Of a DNA stretch of 5,968 nt, positions 1 to 5,968 are shown piece by piece. This DNA is from SMXL01 sp964527795. GTDB lineage: Bacteria > Bacteroidota > Rhodothermia > Rhodothermales > UBA10348. Below the pieces are notes generated by a model. It saw nothing but the letters and a program-made list of their open reading frames with translations, had not been told where the DNA came from and did no database searches. Every line of letters starts with the position of its first letter. Positions within the stretch are counted from its first letter, which is position 1. Location of the stretch: positions 1 to 5,968 of the forward strand of contig CAZGOS010000196.1 of NCBI GenBank assembly GCA_964527795.1. Direction: 5' to 3'. The position numbers were made by a program, and so were the translations under genes.

Positions 1-1
1 C

Positions 2-511
2 ATTGCCCGTAAAATCGATTTGTATGGGCTCGGAATACAAATTGCCGGGGGCTCGCCGCCAGTTCTGGCCCGCGCCTCGATTCATGGGAAGTTTTACCGT
101 ATGCCCGGTAGAAAGGTTAAATGTCTCGTATTTGTGGATGAGCACCTGCGCGTAGTAGGAGCCGGCCGGAAGATCCCTCAGGCTCTCAAACGGATATCCG
201 AACGCGGTGGCGTCCACCGTCACCGATTCTCCGGGTTTCAGTCCGTCGACGGTTACGCCGAACACAGGAATCGCCGCCACTCCAGGACGAGCCTGATAAC
301 GCGGCTCCGGCGTGTCCTTATCCGAAATCAATACGAGTACGCGTCCATCGATTGATTCCTGATGAAGCGTATCTGCGATGCGAACGACAAATTCCGGCCC
401 TTCGCGCGTTGCGGCAGGGTCGTCGGAATACCTCGATCCCACACTGACGAGAAGAATGGCCAGAAGAGACAACGCGACGAAGGACACGAGGTAAAATCGA
501 TTGCTTGTCAT
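2..511 (-). CDS. Secreted or membrane-anchored protein, N-terminal part only; possibly of an esterase-like family
   Basis: This frame is open from an ATG at 511 (read leftwards) to the window edge, giving 170 codons without a stop; the C-terminus lies outside the window. Residues 1-5 (MTSNR) are a short polar start, and residues 6-25 are strongly hydrophobic, like a signal peptide or signal anchor. There is no lipobox cysteine and no clear AxA cleavage site. The rest (about 40-170) alternates hydrophobic and polar residues, as in a beta-rich Ig-like domain. It includes LPAGSYYAQV (114-123), HTVKLPM (137-143) and APGNLYSEP (154-162). From memory, this pattern resembles the N-terminal region of extracytoplasmic proteins that carry a putative esterase (alpha/beta-hydrolase) domain further on. 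That catalytic part is not visible, so the function is a guess. There is no good Shine-Dalgarno before the ATG. The gene follows the TonB gene on the same strand after 178 bp, so co-transcription is possible but not shown. Confidence 0.72.
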   Translation of the reverse strand, partial: MTSNRFYLVSFVALSLLAILLVSVGSRYSDDPAATREGPEFVVRIADTLHQESIDGRVLVLISDKDTPEPRYQARPGVAAIPVFGVTVDGLKPGESVTVDATAFGYPFESLRDLPAGSYYAQVLIHKYETFNLSTGHTVKLPMNRGAGQNWRRAPGNLYSEPIQIDFTGN

Positions 512-590
512 GACGTCAACCAGGTGGGTTTTGGTGAGACGGACAGACTAAGATTAGCAGCGCGAGCCAAGAAAAGAAACTATTTTAAAG

Positions 591-626
591 ACCGTTGTGA
601 ATACCGTTGTGAATACCGTCGTGATC
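591..626. repeat. Three tandem 12-bp units between tonB and the secreted-protein gene
   Basis: The unit ACCGTTGTGAAT occurs at 591-602 and 603-614 without mismatch. A third copy at 615-626 differs at two positions (ACCGTCGTGATC). ACGGT follows at 627-631 and is the inverse of the ACCGT that opens each unit, so any copy can form a short stem with it (615-619 with 627-631, for example). A short palindrome, CGTGATCACG, is centred in the same place. The array lies 80-115 bp upstream of the start of the minus-strand gene that begins at 511. It could be a set of operator-like sites, part of a weak end to the tonB transcript, or a chance micro-duplication. Confidence 0.6.
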
Positions 627-689
627 ACGGTCGCATTGTCTGTGCACGCGTCCATCCGAATCCTACGCAGAAAAGCACGAAAGCGTTCA

Positions 690-1379
690 CTAAATGCCAA
701 AACTGAACGTTAAGGTCGTATAACTTCGCACGGCTTTTCCGCCTTCTCTCGCCGGGCGGAACATCCAGCCGGCAGCGGCTTTCTGCGCAGCTTCTTCCAG
801 TCCGTAGCCGATTACGGCTACAGCTTCCCTCTCGGTTTTGTCCTTGTTCAGCAAATAGCGCTTAATCACGCGAATCTCGGATACCTGGCCGCGCTCATCG
901 ACGAGTACTTCCAAAACGACTTCAGCGCGAACGTTCTTCCTACGTGCTTCTCTCGTGTACTGCGGCTGTACGATCAGTACCGGTTTTGGCCCGCTATCAG
1001 CCCGAAACGACATATTGTTACCGGTCGGCACACCTACTTCCGCCTCTGCGTCCGTCCCCGTGTCCTCGATAGCGAGAAAATCGTCAGGAAATTCCAGTTC
1101 AACGTCTTCCAGAACAACATCGTCCGGAACGACCACAGGAGGCAGCGGCGCCGGTGGTGGGGGTGTCTTGACTTCCTGCCGCGTCTGCGTAATCTCCTCC
1201 ATCGTGATTACCTCTTGCCCGCGCACATCATAATTGATATCCGCAGGCTCATAAGGTCCTGGAAGAGGCCACCACCTGAATCCGGCCCAGACCAGGAGCA
1301 GACTGACGGCCAGGCTTCCCAGTATTCGAAGCCGGTAGCCCCCGAGTCTTTTGTTATTTCTGGCAATTCGGTCCAACAT
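690..1379 (-). CDS. TonB-family energy transducer
   Basis: This 229-residue protein has the TonB layout. A short basic N-terminus (MLDRIARNNKRLGGYR) is followed by one membrane segment at about 18-37, which should leave the rest in the periplasm. A proline-rich spacer follows (KTPPPPAPLPP, 71-81), then an acidic stretch (about 86-115). The C-terminal TonB domain (about 132-229) shows QPQYTREARRKNV (138-150), a VVLEVLVDERGQVSEIRV core (154-171), the AAAGWMFRPA helix-strand motif (201-210) and a final TLTFSFGI strand. The family passes proton-motive force from ExbB/ExbD to TonB-dependent outer-membrane transporters. No exbB, exbD or receptor gene is in the window, so its partner is unknown. The spacer is shorter and less repetitive than the Glu-Pro/Lys-Pro stretch of E. 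coli TonB, as is common for the short TonB-like proteins of Bacteroidota. The ATG at 1379 places the membrane segment correctly; no Shine-Dalgarno is visible before it. I give no gene symbol because such genomes often carry several paralogues. Confidence 0.9.
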   Translation of the reverse strand: MLDRIARNNKRLGGYRLRILGSLAVSLLLVWAGFRWWPLPGPYEPADINYDVRGQEVITMEEITQTRQEVKTPPPPAPLPPVVVPDDVVLEDVELEFPDDFLAIEDTGTDAEAEVGVPTGNNMSFRADSGPKPVLIVQPQYTREARRKNVRAEVVLEVLVDERGQVSEIRVIKRYLLNKDKTEREAVAVIGYGLEEAAQKAAAGWMFRPAREGGKAVRSYTTLTFSFGI

Positions 1380-1772
1380 TCGGAATTACCGGTGAGAAAC
1401 GCGACCCGCTACCAAAGGACAATCACAGGAGTAGACAATCTGAGCCACAGTCGGTTAACGATCATACGCGTCCGGGGATTCTTGAGTCCGTGTGAATGGT
1501 CCGAAAGCGACGGTGCACGGTTTACTCACGGCCGTAGACCGCACCGATCCGGTTGAATTTTTTGTTTGTTTGTCTGTGTGCATGCCCGACCGTATTTTCA
1601 CGGAACAATCAGCGCTGGCCCCTGTTTTGTTTTCAATCTGAGCATTCTTGAGCAGAATGCTACCGCACACCAGTTGTAACACGTAGATAGCACCGGAAGA
1701 GGCCGGTCCGAAAGCTTGCTCAACTTCTGCTTGCCTACTGTATTCCTCTGCGGCCTGCCATAGGGTTAGTGA

Positions 1773-1804
1773 CCTTCTCAGGGTTTCTGGGAAGGTTTTT
1801 TTTT
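1773..1804 (+). terminator. Intrinsic terminator in the carAB leader; candidate attenuator
   Basis: A nine-pair stem joins CCTTCTCAG (1773-1781) to CTGGGAAGG (1787-1795). It has one T-G wobble and a five-base loop (GGTTT), and nine consecutive T follow (1796-1804). This is a textbook intrinsic terminator, read in the plus direction, and the T tract ends 59 bp before the carA ATG. The nearest gene upstream, TonB, is on the minus strand and transcribed away, so there is no plus-strand gene for it to end. The simplest reading is a leader attenuator that controls read-through into carAB. Attenuation of pyrimidine genes is well known (UTP-coupled translation at E. coli pyrBI, PyrR in Bacillus). 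I see no clear PyrR-binding motif here, so the mechanism is open. The terminator structure is secure; its regulatory role is inferred. Confidence 0.82.
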
Positions 1805-1854
1805 ACCCGCGTGGAACAACATTTGCGAAGAAGTGAGCTGCTTCTATCAATTGC

Positions 1855-1857
1855 AGG
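1855..1857 (+). promoter_or_regulatory. Weak Shine-Dalgarno-like AGG before carA
   Basis: AGG lies six bases before the ATG at 1864, at a suitable spacing though only three bases long. It supports the ATG at 1864 as the carA start. The opening codons of carA are also unusually A/T-rich compared with the rest of the gene, as is common at translation starts. Confidence 0.4.
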
Positions 1858-1863
1858 TCTGAC

Positions 1864-3078
1864 ATGATACCTAGTCAAGTACTTGATAAATATAAAGATA
1901 CGTGTAAACTAGCTCTCGAAGACGGTACCGTCGTGAGCGGTGTGGCGATCGGAAAAAGGGGCGAAACCGGCGGAGAGCTTTGTTTCAATACGAGCATGAC
2001 CGGGTATCAGGAGATCATGACGGATCCCTCTTACCACGGTCAGATCATGATGATGACCTATCCGCACATCGGCAATTATGGCACGATGGACGCGGATATG
2101 GAAGCCGTAAAGCCCATGATAGCTGGACTTGTCGTTCGGGCTTTTTCGCATTCCTTTTCAAACAGGATGGCGGACAATTCGCTCGACGCTTTTATGCGCT
2201 CGCACGGACTCGTAGGTATCTCTGACGTTGATACACGCTCGCTCGTCCGGCACATCCGGGCAAAAGGCGTAATGAACGCCGTGATCTCATCTGTTGACCT
2301 GGATGAGGATTCGTTGATCGAAAAAGCCGGAGCCTTGCCTTCGATGGAAGGACTCGAACTGGCCTCTCGCGTGACGACGGATAAAGTCAATGACTACTCG
2401 GAGGGTCCGGGACTGCGCATCGCTGTATTAGACTTCGGAGTCAAGCTCAATATCCTGCGATCGTTCAGCGCCAATGAATGCAGAGTCCGTGTATTTCCGG
2501 CTGATGCTTCCCTGAGTGACATCCTGGACTGGAATCCGGATGGCATCTTCTTCTCGAATGGGCCGGGTGATCCACGGTCCATGCCGGATGCCGTCGCGAC
2601 AGCGAAAGAGGCGATGTCGATGGATATTCCACTCTTCGGAATATGTCTTGGACATCAGCTCATGGCTCTTGCATCCGGACTTGAGGTCTATAAAATGTTC
2701 GTCGGCCACCGCGGCGCAAACCACCCTGTAAAGAACCTGAGCACAGGACGCGTAGAGGTGTCTACGCAGAATCACGGATTTGCAGTAGATCTTGATTCGA
2801 TCAAGGATGACGTGTCCGAAATGACCCATGTCAATTTGAACGATGGTACGGTCGAAGGATTGGCGTTCAAGCAGTGCCGCGCATTCTCGGTCCAGTTCCA
2901 TCCGGAAGCTTCTCCGGGGCCTCATGACAGTCACTACCTGTTCAAACAATTTCTGAACATAATCGGAGAGGCTGGGCGAACCAGGGACTCGAAGATTGCG
3001 CGGAGCTATATCGACTCGATTCGAGAAACCGTGACGGTAGACGCCTCCGATTCCCTGAGCGCCGAGTCCGTTAAGTAG
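1864..3078 (+). CDS. carA: Carbamoyl-phosphate synthase small subunit (glutamine-hydrolysing)
   Basis: CarA is the cytoplasmic glutaminase subunit. It hydrolyses glutamine and channels ammonia to CarB for carbamoyl phosphate, the shared precursor of pyrimidines and arginine. The N-terminal CPSase domain shows LEDGTVVSG (18-26), the signature SMTGYQEIMTDPSY (44-57), TYPHIGNYG (65-73) and DVDTRSLVRHIR (121-132). The C-terminal class I glutamine amidotransferase domain starts near 184. It has FSNGPGDP (230-237), GICLGHQ (259-265) with the nucleophile Cys261, GHRGANHPV (281-289), TQNHGFAVD (301-309) and VQFHPEASPGPHD (343-355) with catalytic His346 and Glu348. All catalytic residues are present. 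At 404 residues it is about 20 longer than the E. coli protein, with roughly 10 extra residues at the N-terminus and a polar tail after about 372. carB follows after 47 bp on the same strand, so the two are very probably one operon. A terminator hairpin in the leader suggests control by attenuation. Confidence 0.98.
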   Translation: MIPSQVLDKYKDTCKLALEDGTVVSGVAIGKRGETGGELCFNTSMTGYQEIMTDPSYHGQIMMMTYPHIGNYGTMDADMEAVKPMIAGLVVRAFSHSFSNRMADNSLDAFMRSHGLVGISDVDTRSLVRHIRAKGVMNAVISSVDLDEDSLIEKAGALPSMEGLELASRVTTDKVNDYSEGPGLRIAVLDFGVKLNILRSFSANECRVRVFPADASLSDILDWNPDGIFFSNGPGDPRSMPDAVATAKEAMSMDIPLFGICLGHQLMALASGLEVYKMFVGHRGANHPVKNLSTGRVEVSTQNHGFAVDLDSIKDDVSEMTHVNLNDGTVEGLAFKQCRAFSVQFHPEASPGPHDSHYLFKQFLNIIGEAGRTRDSKIARSYIDSIRETVTVDASDSLSAESVK

Positions 3079-3125
3079 AACGGCCGACCCGGCAAACCAC
3101 CGACTGACTTAGAAATGCGCAAGAA

Positions 3126-5954
3126 ATGCCGAAGCGAACGGACATTCACAAGATTCTGCTGATCGGTTCCGGACCGATCATAATTGGCCAGGCCTGCGAA
3201 TTTGATTACTCCGGCAGTCAAGCCGCGAGGGCTCTCAGATCCGAGGGATACACGGTCGTGCTGGTCAACTCAAATCCGGCCACCATCATGACCGATCCGG
3301 TTACGGCGGATAAAATATACCTGCGCGAACTGTCTCCGGAATCCATCAAGATAATCGTAGAAGAAGAAAAGCCGGACGCCGTCCTTCCGACCATGGGCGG
3401 TCAGACAGCTCTCAACCTGGCTGATCAGCTTCACCAGGAAGGATTTTGGGAGGAGCAGGGCATCTCCGTAATCGGTGTTGACATCGATGCGATCCATATC
3501 ACCGAGGACCGCCAGCAATTCCGTGAACTCATGGAATCGATAGGGGTCGATCAGGCTGACAGCCGCGTGGCGCGCAGTCTACTCGAAGCGAAAGAAATCA
3601 CCCAGGAGTTGGGGGGTATTCCTATCGTCATTCGGCCGTCCTTTACACTCGGCGGCAGTGGCGGCGGCATCGTATGGTCGCCCGAGGAGTTCGATCGAAA
3701 GGTCATGCGAGGACTCGAACTCTCGCCCGTGCACGAGATTCTGATTGAGGAATGTGTTTTTGGCTGGAAAGAATTTGAGCTGGAGCTGCTGAGAGACTCA
3801 AATGACAACGTCATCATCATCTGCTCCATCGAGAACATAGATCCCATGGGCGTGCACACCGGTGATTCCGTCACCGTTGCTCCAGCGCAAACGCTTACCG
3901 ACAAACAATTCCAGACGATGCGGGATGTGGCCATTCGCATGATGCGCTCGATCGGCACGTTTGCCGGGGGTTGTAACGTGCAGTTTGCCATTGATCCTGT
4001 GTCGGGTAGAATGATCGCGATTGAGATCAATCCGCGCGTTTCGCGCTCGTCCGCGCTTGCCTCCAAAGCCACGGGTTACCCGATTGCAAAAGTTGCCGCC
4101 CGGTTGGCTGTCGGCTATACACTTGATGAACTTCCGAACGATGTGACGGGCACTACGTCGGCCTGTTTCGAGCCTGCCATCGACTACGTCGTCACTAAAA
4201 TTCCACGCTTCAACTTTGAGAAGTTTGAAGGCGTCGATGAAGAACTAACGACTCAGATGAAGGCTGTTGGAGAAGTGATGGCCATAGGTCGAACCTTTCC
4301 CGAGAGCCTGCAAAAAGCATGGCAGAGCCTCGAAAATGGGTACGCGGGTCTTGGTGCGGATCGCGATGAAACAACCCGTTACGAAGTCCGCGATCGTCTC
4401 AAGCGGCCGTACTGGGATCGTACGCTTCAGATCCGCAACGCGTTCAAACAAGGCGCATCGGTAGATGAAGTCGCTGACATTACAAAGACGGATCCCTGGT
4501 TTCTGTATCAAATTCAGGATCTGGTTCAGCTCGAGGAAGAGATCCGGACCCAGTCGCTCGAACGCATGGATCCTGAATTCATGCGTCTGATCAAGCGATT
4601 CGGATTCTCGGATATACAGATAGCGTACCTGGTCCTGGAGGACCTCACCGAGGACGAGGTTCGCGCCAGGAGAAAAGCCATGGGTGTCGAGCCCTCATTC
4701 CTGTTGGTCGATACGTGCGCCGGTGAATTTCCGGCTCGAACGCCATATTTCTATTCCTCGTACGAATCACAGACGGAGAGCGAGGTATCGGACAGGGAAA
4801 AAATGGTAATTCTGGGAAGCGGGCCCAACCGGATCGGTCAGGGAATCGAATTCGACTATTCGTGCGTGCACGGGGTGCTGGCTGCAAAAGAAATGGGCTA
4901 CGAGGCCATCATGATCAACTGCAACCCGGAAACGGTTTCAACCGATTTCGACGTGGCCGATAAGCTCTATTTCGAGCCCGTTTTCTGGGAACGGGTTCTG
5001 GATATATGCGAATATGAAAATCCGAAGGGCGTCATTGTTCAACTGGGTGGACAAACGGCGTTGAAGCTCGCTCGACCGTTGGAAGAGGCGGGATTCGAAA
5101 TTTTCGGTACGTCGGCAGAGGACATGGATCTGGCGGAGGACCGGGGTCGCTTTTCTGCCGTACTGAAGGAGCTCGAAATTCCGTATCCGCCTTATGGCAT
5201 GGCGCGTACCGTAGCCGAAGCCGTCGAAACTTCTGAACGGATTGGCTATCCTATATTGATTCGCCCGAACTATGTGCTGGGCGGTCAAGGCATGCGTATC
5301 GCGATCAACAAGGAGGAAGTCGAACGATACGTCAACGAGATTTGGAACTGGATGCCGGACAATGCGATCCTCCTTGACCTGTTTCTCGAAGACAGCATTG
5401 AACTGGAAGCCGACGCGATTCGCGACGGAGACGAGGTGTGGATCGCGGGCATCATGCAGCACATTGAACCTGCAGGTGTTCACTCCGGTGATTCGACAGC
5501 CGTACTTCCCCCGTATTCGTTATCGGAAACAGTGATAACCACAGTGCGGCGATATGTCACGGAGATAGCCGATCGACTAAACGTAAGCGGATTGATTAAC
5601 GTGCAGCTCGTCGTTAAGGACGAGATCGTCTACGTGATCGAGGCGAATCCACGAGCCTCCCGGACTGTGCCGTTTGTGGCCAAAGCAACAGGTGTGCCGG
5701 TCACGAAAATTGCTACAAAGGTACTGCTCGGGGAGAAAATTGCCGACTTTCGCAGGCGCGGAGAGCTGGAATCGACCCTCATCGGATTTGCGCTCAAGGA
5801 GCCCGTATTCTCATGGGAAAAATTCCCGGAAGTGGCCAAGGAACTCGGTCCGGAAATGAAATCAACGGGCGAGGCGATTGCCTTCATCGACGAACTCACG
5901 GACGAGCACTTCCAACGCCCCTATGAGATGAGGAATTTATATCTGTCGAGATAG
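3126..5954 (+). CDS. carB: Carbamoyl-phosphate synthase large subunit, form without the MGS domain
   Basis: CarB makes carbamoyl phosphate from bicarbonate, ammonia and two ATP, together with CarA. It has two homologous ATP-grasp halves. The first (about 1-400) has GSGPIIIGQACEFDYSG (14-30), NSNPATIMTDP (48-58), IRPSFTLGGSGGG (169-181), MGVHTGDS (241-248) and EINPRVSRSSALASKATG (300-317). The oligomerisation region follows at about 400-555. The second half (about 556-912) repeats these as GSGPNRIGQGIEFDYS (564-579), NCNPETVSTD (598-607), IRPNYVLGGQGM (712-723), AGVHSGDS (783-790) and EANPRASRTVPFVAKATG (839-856). Metal-binding Glu300/Asn302 and Glu839/Asn841 are kept. After GPEMKSTGEA (908-917) the protein stops within 25 residues, at 942. 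E. coli CarB is 1073 residues long and continues there into the MGS-like domain that binds UMP, IMP and ornithine. The short form is, as I recall, usual in Bacteroidota, so this is probably natural rather than a frameshift. The ATG at 3126 matches the usual MPKRTDI start; an ATG at 3115 is out of frame. No clear Shine-Dalgarno is seen. Confidence 0.97.
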   Translation: MPKRTDIHKILLIGSGPIIIGQACEFDYSGSQAARALRSEGYTVVLVNSNPATIMTDPVTADKIYLRELSPESIKIIVEEEKPDAVLPTMGGQTALNLADQLHQEGFWEEQGISVIGVDIDAIHITEDRQQFRELMESIGVDQADSRVARSLLEAKEITQELGGIPIVIRPSFTLGGSGGGIVWSPEEFDRKVMRGLELSPVHEILIEECVFGWKEFELELLRDSNDNVIIICSIENIDPMGVHTGDSVTVAPAQTLTDKQFQTMRDVAIRMMRSIGTFAGGCNVQFAIDPVSGRMIAIEINPRVSRSSALASKATGYPIAKVAARLAVGYTLDELPNDVTGTTSACFEPAIDYVVTKIPRFNFEKFEGVDEELTTQMKAVGEVMAIGRTFPESLQKAWQSLENGYAGLGADRDETTRYEVRDRLKRPYWDRTLQIRNAFKQGASVDEVADITKTDPWFLYQIQDLVQLEEEIRTQSLERMDPEFMRLIKRFGFSDIQIAYLVLEDLTEDEVRARRKAMGVEPSFLLVDTCAGEFPARTPYFYSSYESQTESEVSDREKMVILGSGPNRIGQGIEFDYSCVHGVLAAKEMGYEAIMINCNPETVSTDFDVADKLYFEPVFWERVLDICEYENPKGVIVQLGGQTALKLARPLEEAGFEIFGTSAEDMDLAEDRGRFSAVLKELEIPYPPYGMARTVAEAVETSERIGYPILIRPNYVLGGQGMRIAINKEEVERYVNEIWNWMPDNAILLDLFLEDSIELEADAIRDGDEVWIAGIMQHIEPAGVHSGDSTAVLPPYSLSETVITTVRRYVTEIADRLNVSGLINVQLVVKDEIVYVIEANPRASRTVPFVAKATGVPVTKIATKVLLGEKIADFRRRGELESTLIGFALKEPVFSWEKFPEVAKELGPEMKSTGEAIAFIDELTDEHFQRPYEMRNLYLSR

Positions 5955-5968
5955 GCGCAGACAATTAC

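Larger units (their letters stand above)
1380..1863. other. Divergent intergenic region between tonB and carA
   Basis: These 484 bp separate the start of the minus-strand TonB gene from the start of carA and should contain both promoters. The open frames in it look unlike proteins and overlap each other on opposite strands, so I call no gene. Visible features, left to right, are: a T/G-rich low-complexity tract (1558-1580, repeated GTTT); a small hairpin ACCGG/CCGGT (1692-1696 with 1703-1707); a pyrimidine-rich stretch (1716-1760); a strong terminator hairpin with nine T (1773-1804); and a small hairpin AGAAG/CTTCT (1829-1833 with 1841-1845) before carA. No promoter is convincing. The nearest plus-strand matches to the Bacteroidota TAnnTTTG -7 box are TATTTTCA at 1593-1600, upstream of the terminator, and AACATTTG at 1818-1825, downstream of it. 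Which of these, if either, is used decides whether the terminator lies in the carAB leader. Confidence 0.75.

Noticed and set aside
362..706. Plus-strand open frame of 114 codons across the tonB downstream gap
   Set aside because: It lies opposite the secreted-protein gene and the end of tonB, reads through the 12-bp repeat, and has a composition typical of a shadow frame.
1543..1563. ACCG/CGGT hairpin followed by T-rich sequence as a second terminator
   Set aside because: The stem is only four pairs with a three-base loop, and four bases (TGAA) separate it from a six-T run. It is too weak to call.
1582..1641. ATG-started 19-codon frame (MPDRIFTEQS...) as a carAB leader peptide
   Set aside because: It ends about 130 bp before the terminator, too far for a ribosome to affect the hairpin, and has no clear Shine-Dalgarno.
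1455..1682. Open frame of 75 codons on the minus strand in the divergent region
   Set aside because: It has no recognisable domain, mixed composition and no ribosome-binding site, and it would run across the likely promoter region. Other frames of similar length overlap it on the opposite strand.
1692..1707. ACCGG-AAGAGG-CCGGT hairpin as a PyrR-binding loop
   Set aside because: The loop contains AGAGG, reminiscent of part of the PyrR element. The rest of the consensus and the longer stem are missing, so the match is not specific enough.
5952..5954. carB stop as a frameshift or premature stop
   Set aside because: The residues up to the stop form a coherent ending, and short CarB forms are known to me in related bacteria. 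Only 14 bases follow, so a continuation cannot be tested here.

Overview
The window looks like an ordinary chromosomal segment from a Bacteroidota-related bacterium, possibly Rhodothermota or Balneolota. This is judged from protein style only. CarB lacks the C-terminal MGS domain and ends in an NLYLSR-type tail. There is a stand-alone TonB-family protein and a secreted protein of a type I associate with that group. Shine-Dalgarno signals are weak or absent before most starts. Base composition is moderate in GC by eye. No mobile element, CRISPR array, tRNA or rRNA was found.

Layout: on the minus strand, positions 2-511 hold the first 170 codons of a secreted or membrane-anchored protein that runs off the left edge. 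A 178-bp gap (512-689) with a 12-bp tandem repeat separates it from a TonB-type energy transducer (690-1379, minus). A 484-bp divergent intergenic region (1380-1863) follows. Its right part holds a strong intrinsic terminator pointing towards carA, with no plus-strand gene upstream of it. Then come carA (1864-3078) and carB (3126-5954), both plus strand and 47 bp apart. The window ends 14 bp after carB.

How the genes work together: CarA hydrolyses glutamine and passes ammonia to CarB, which makes carbamoyl phosphate for pyrimidine and arginine synthesis. CarB is 942 residues long. It has both ATP-grasp halves but no MGS-like domain, the domain that carries UMP, IMP and ornithine control in the E. 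coli enzyme. The terminator 59 bp before the carA start codon is best read as a transcription attenuator. If so, control here may act mainly on transcription rather than allosterically; this is inference. The two minus-strand genes (TonB and the secreted protein) belong to envelope functions and have no evident link to carAB beyond sharing the divergent intergenic region.

I found no clearly novel multi-gene system. The points most worth checking are the carAB leader and the MGS-less CarB.
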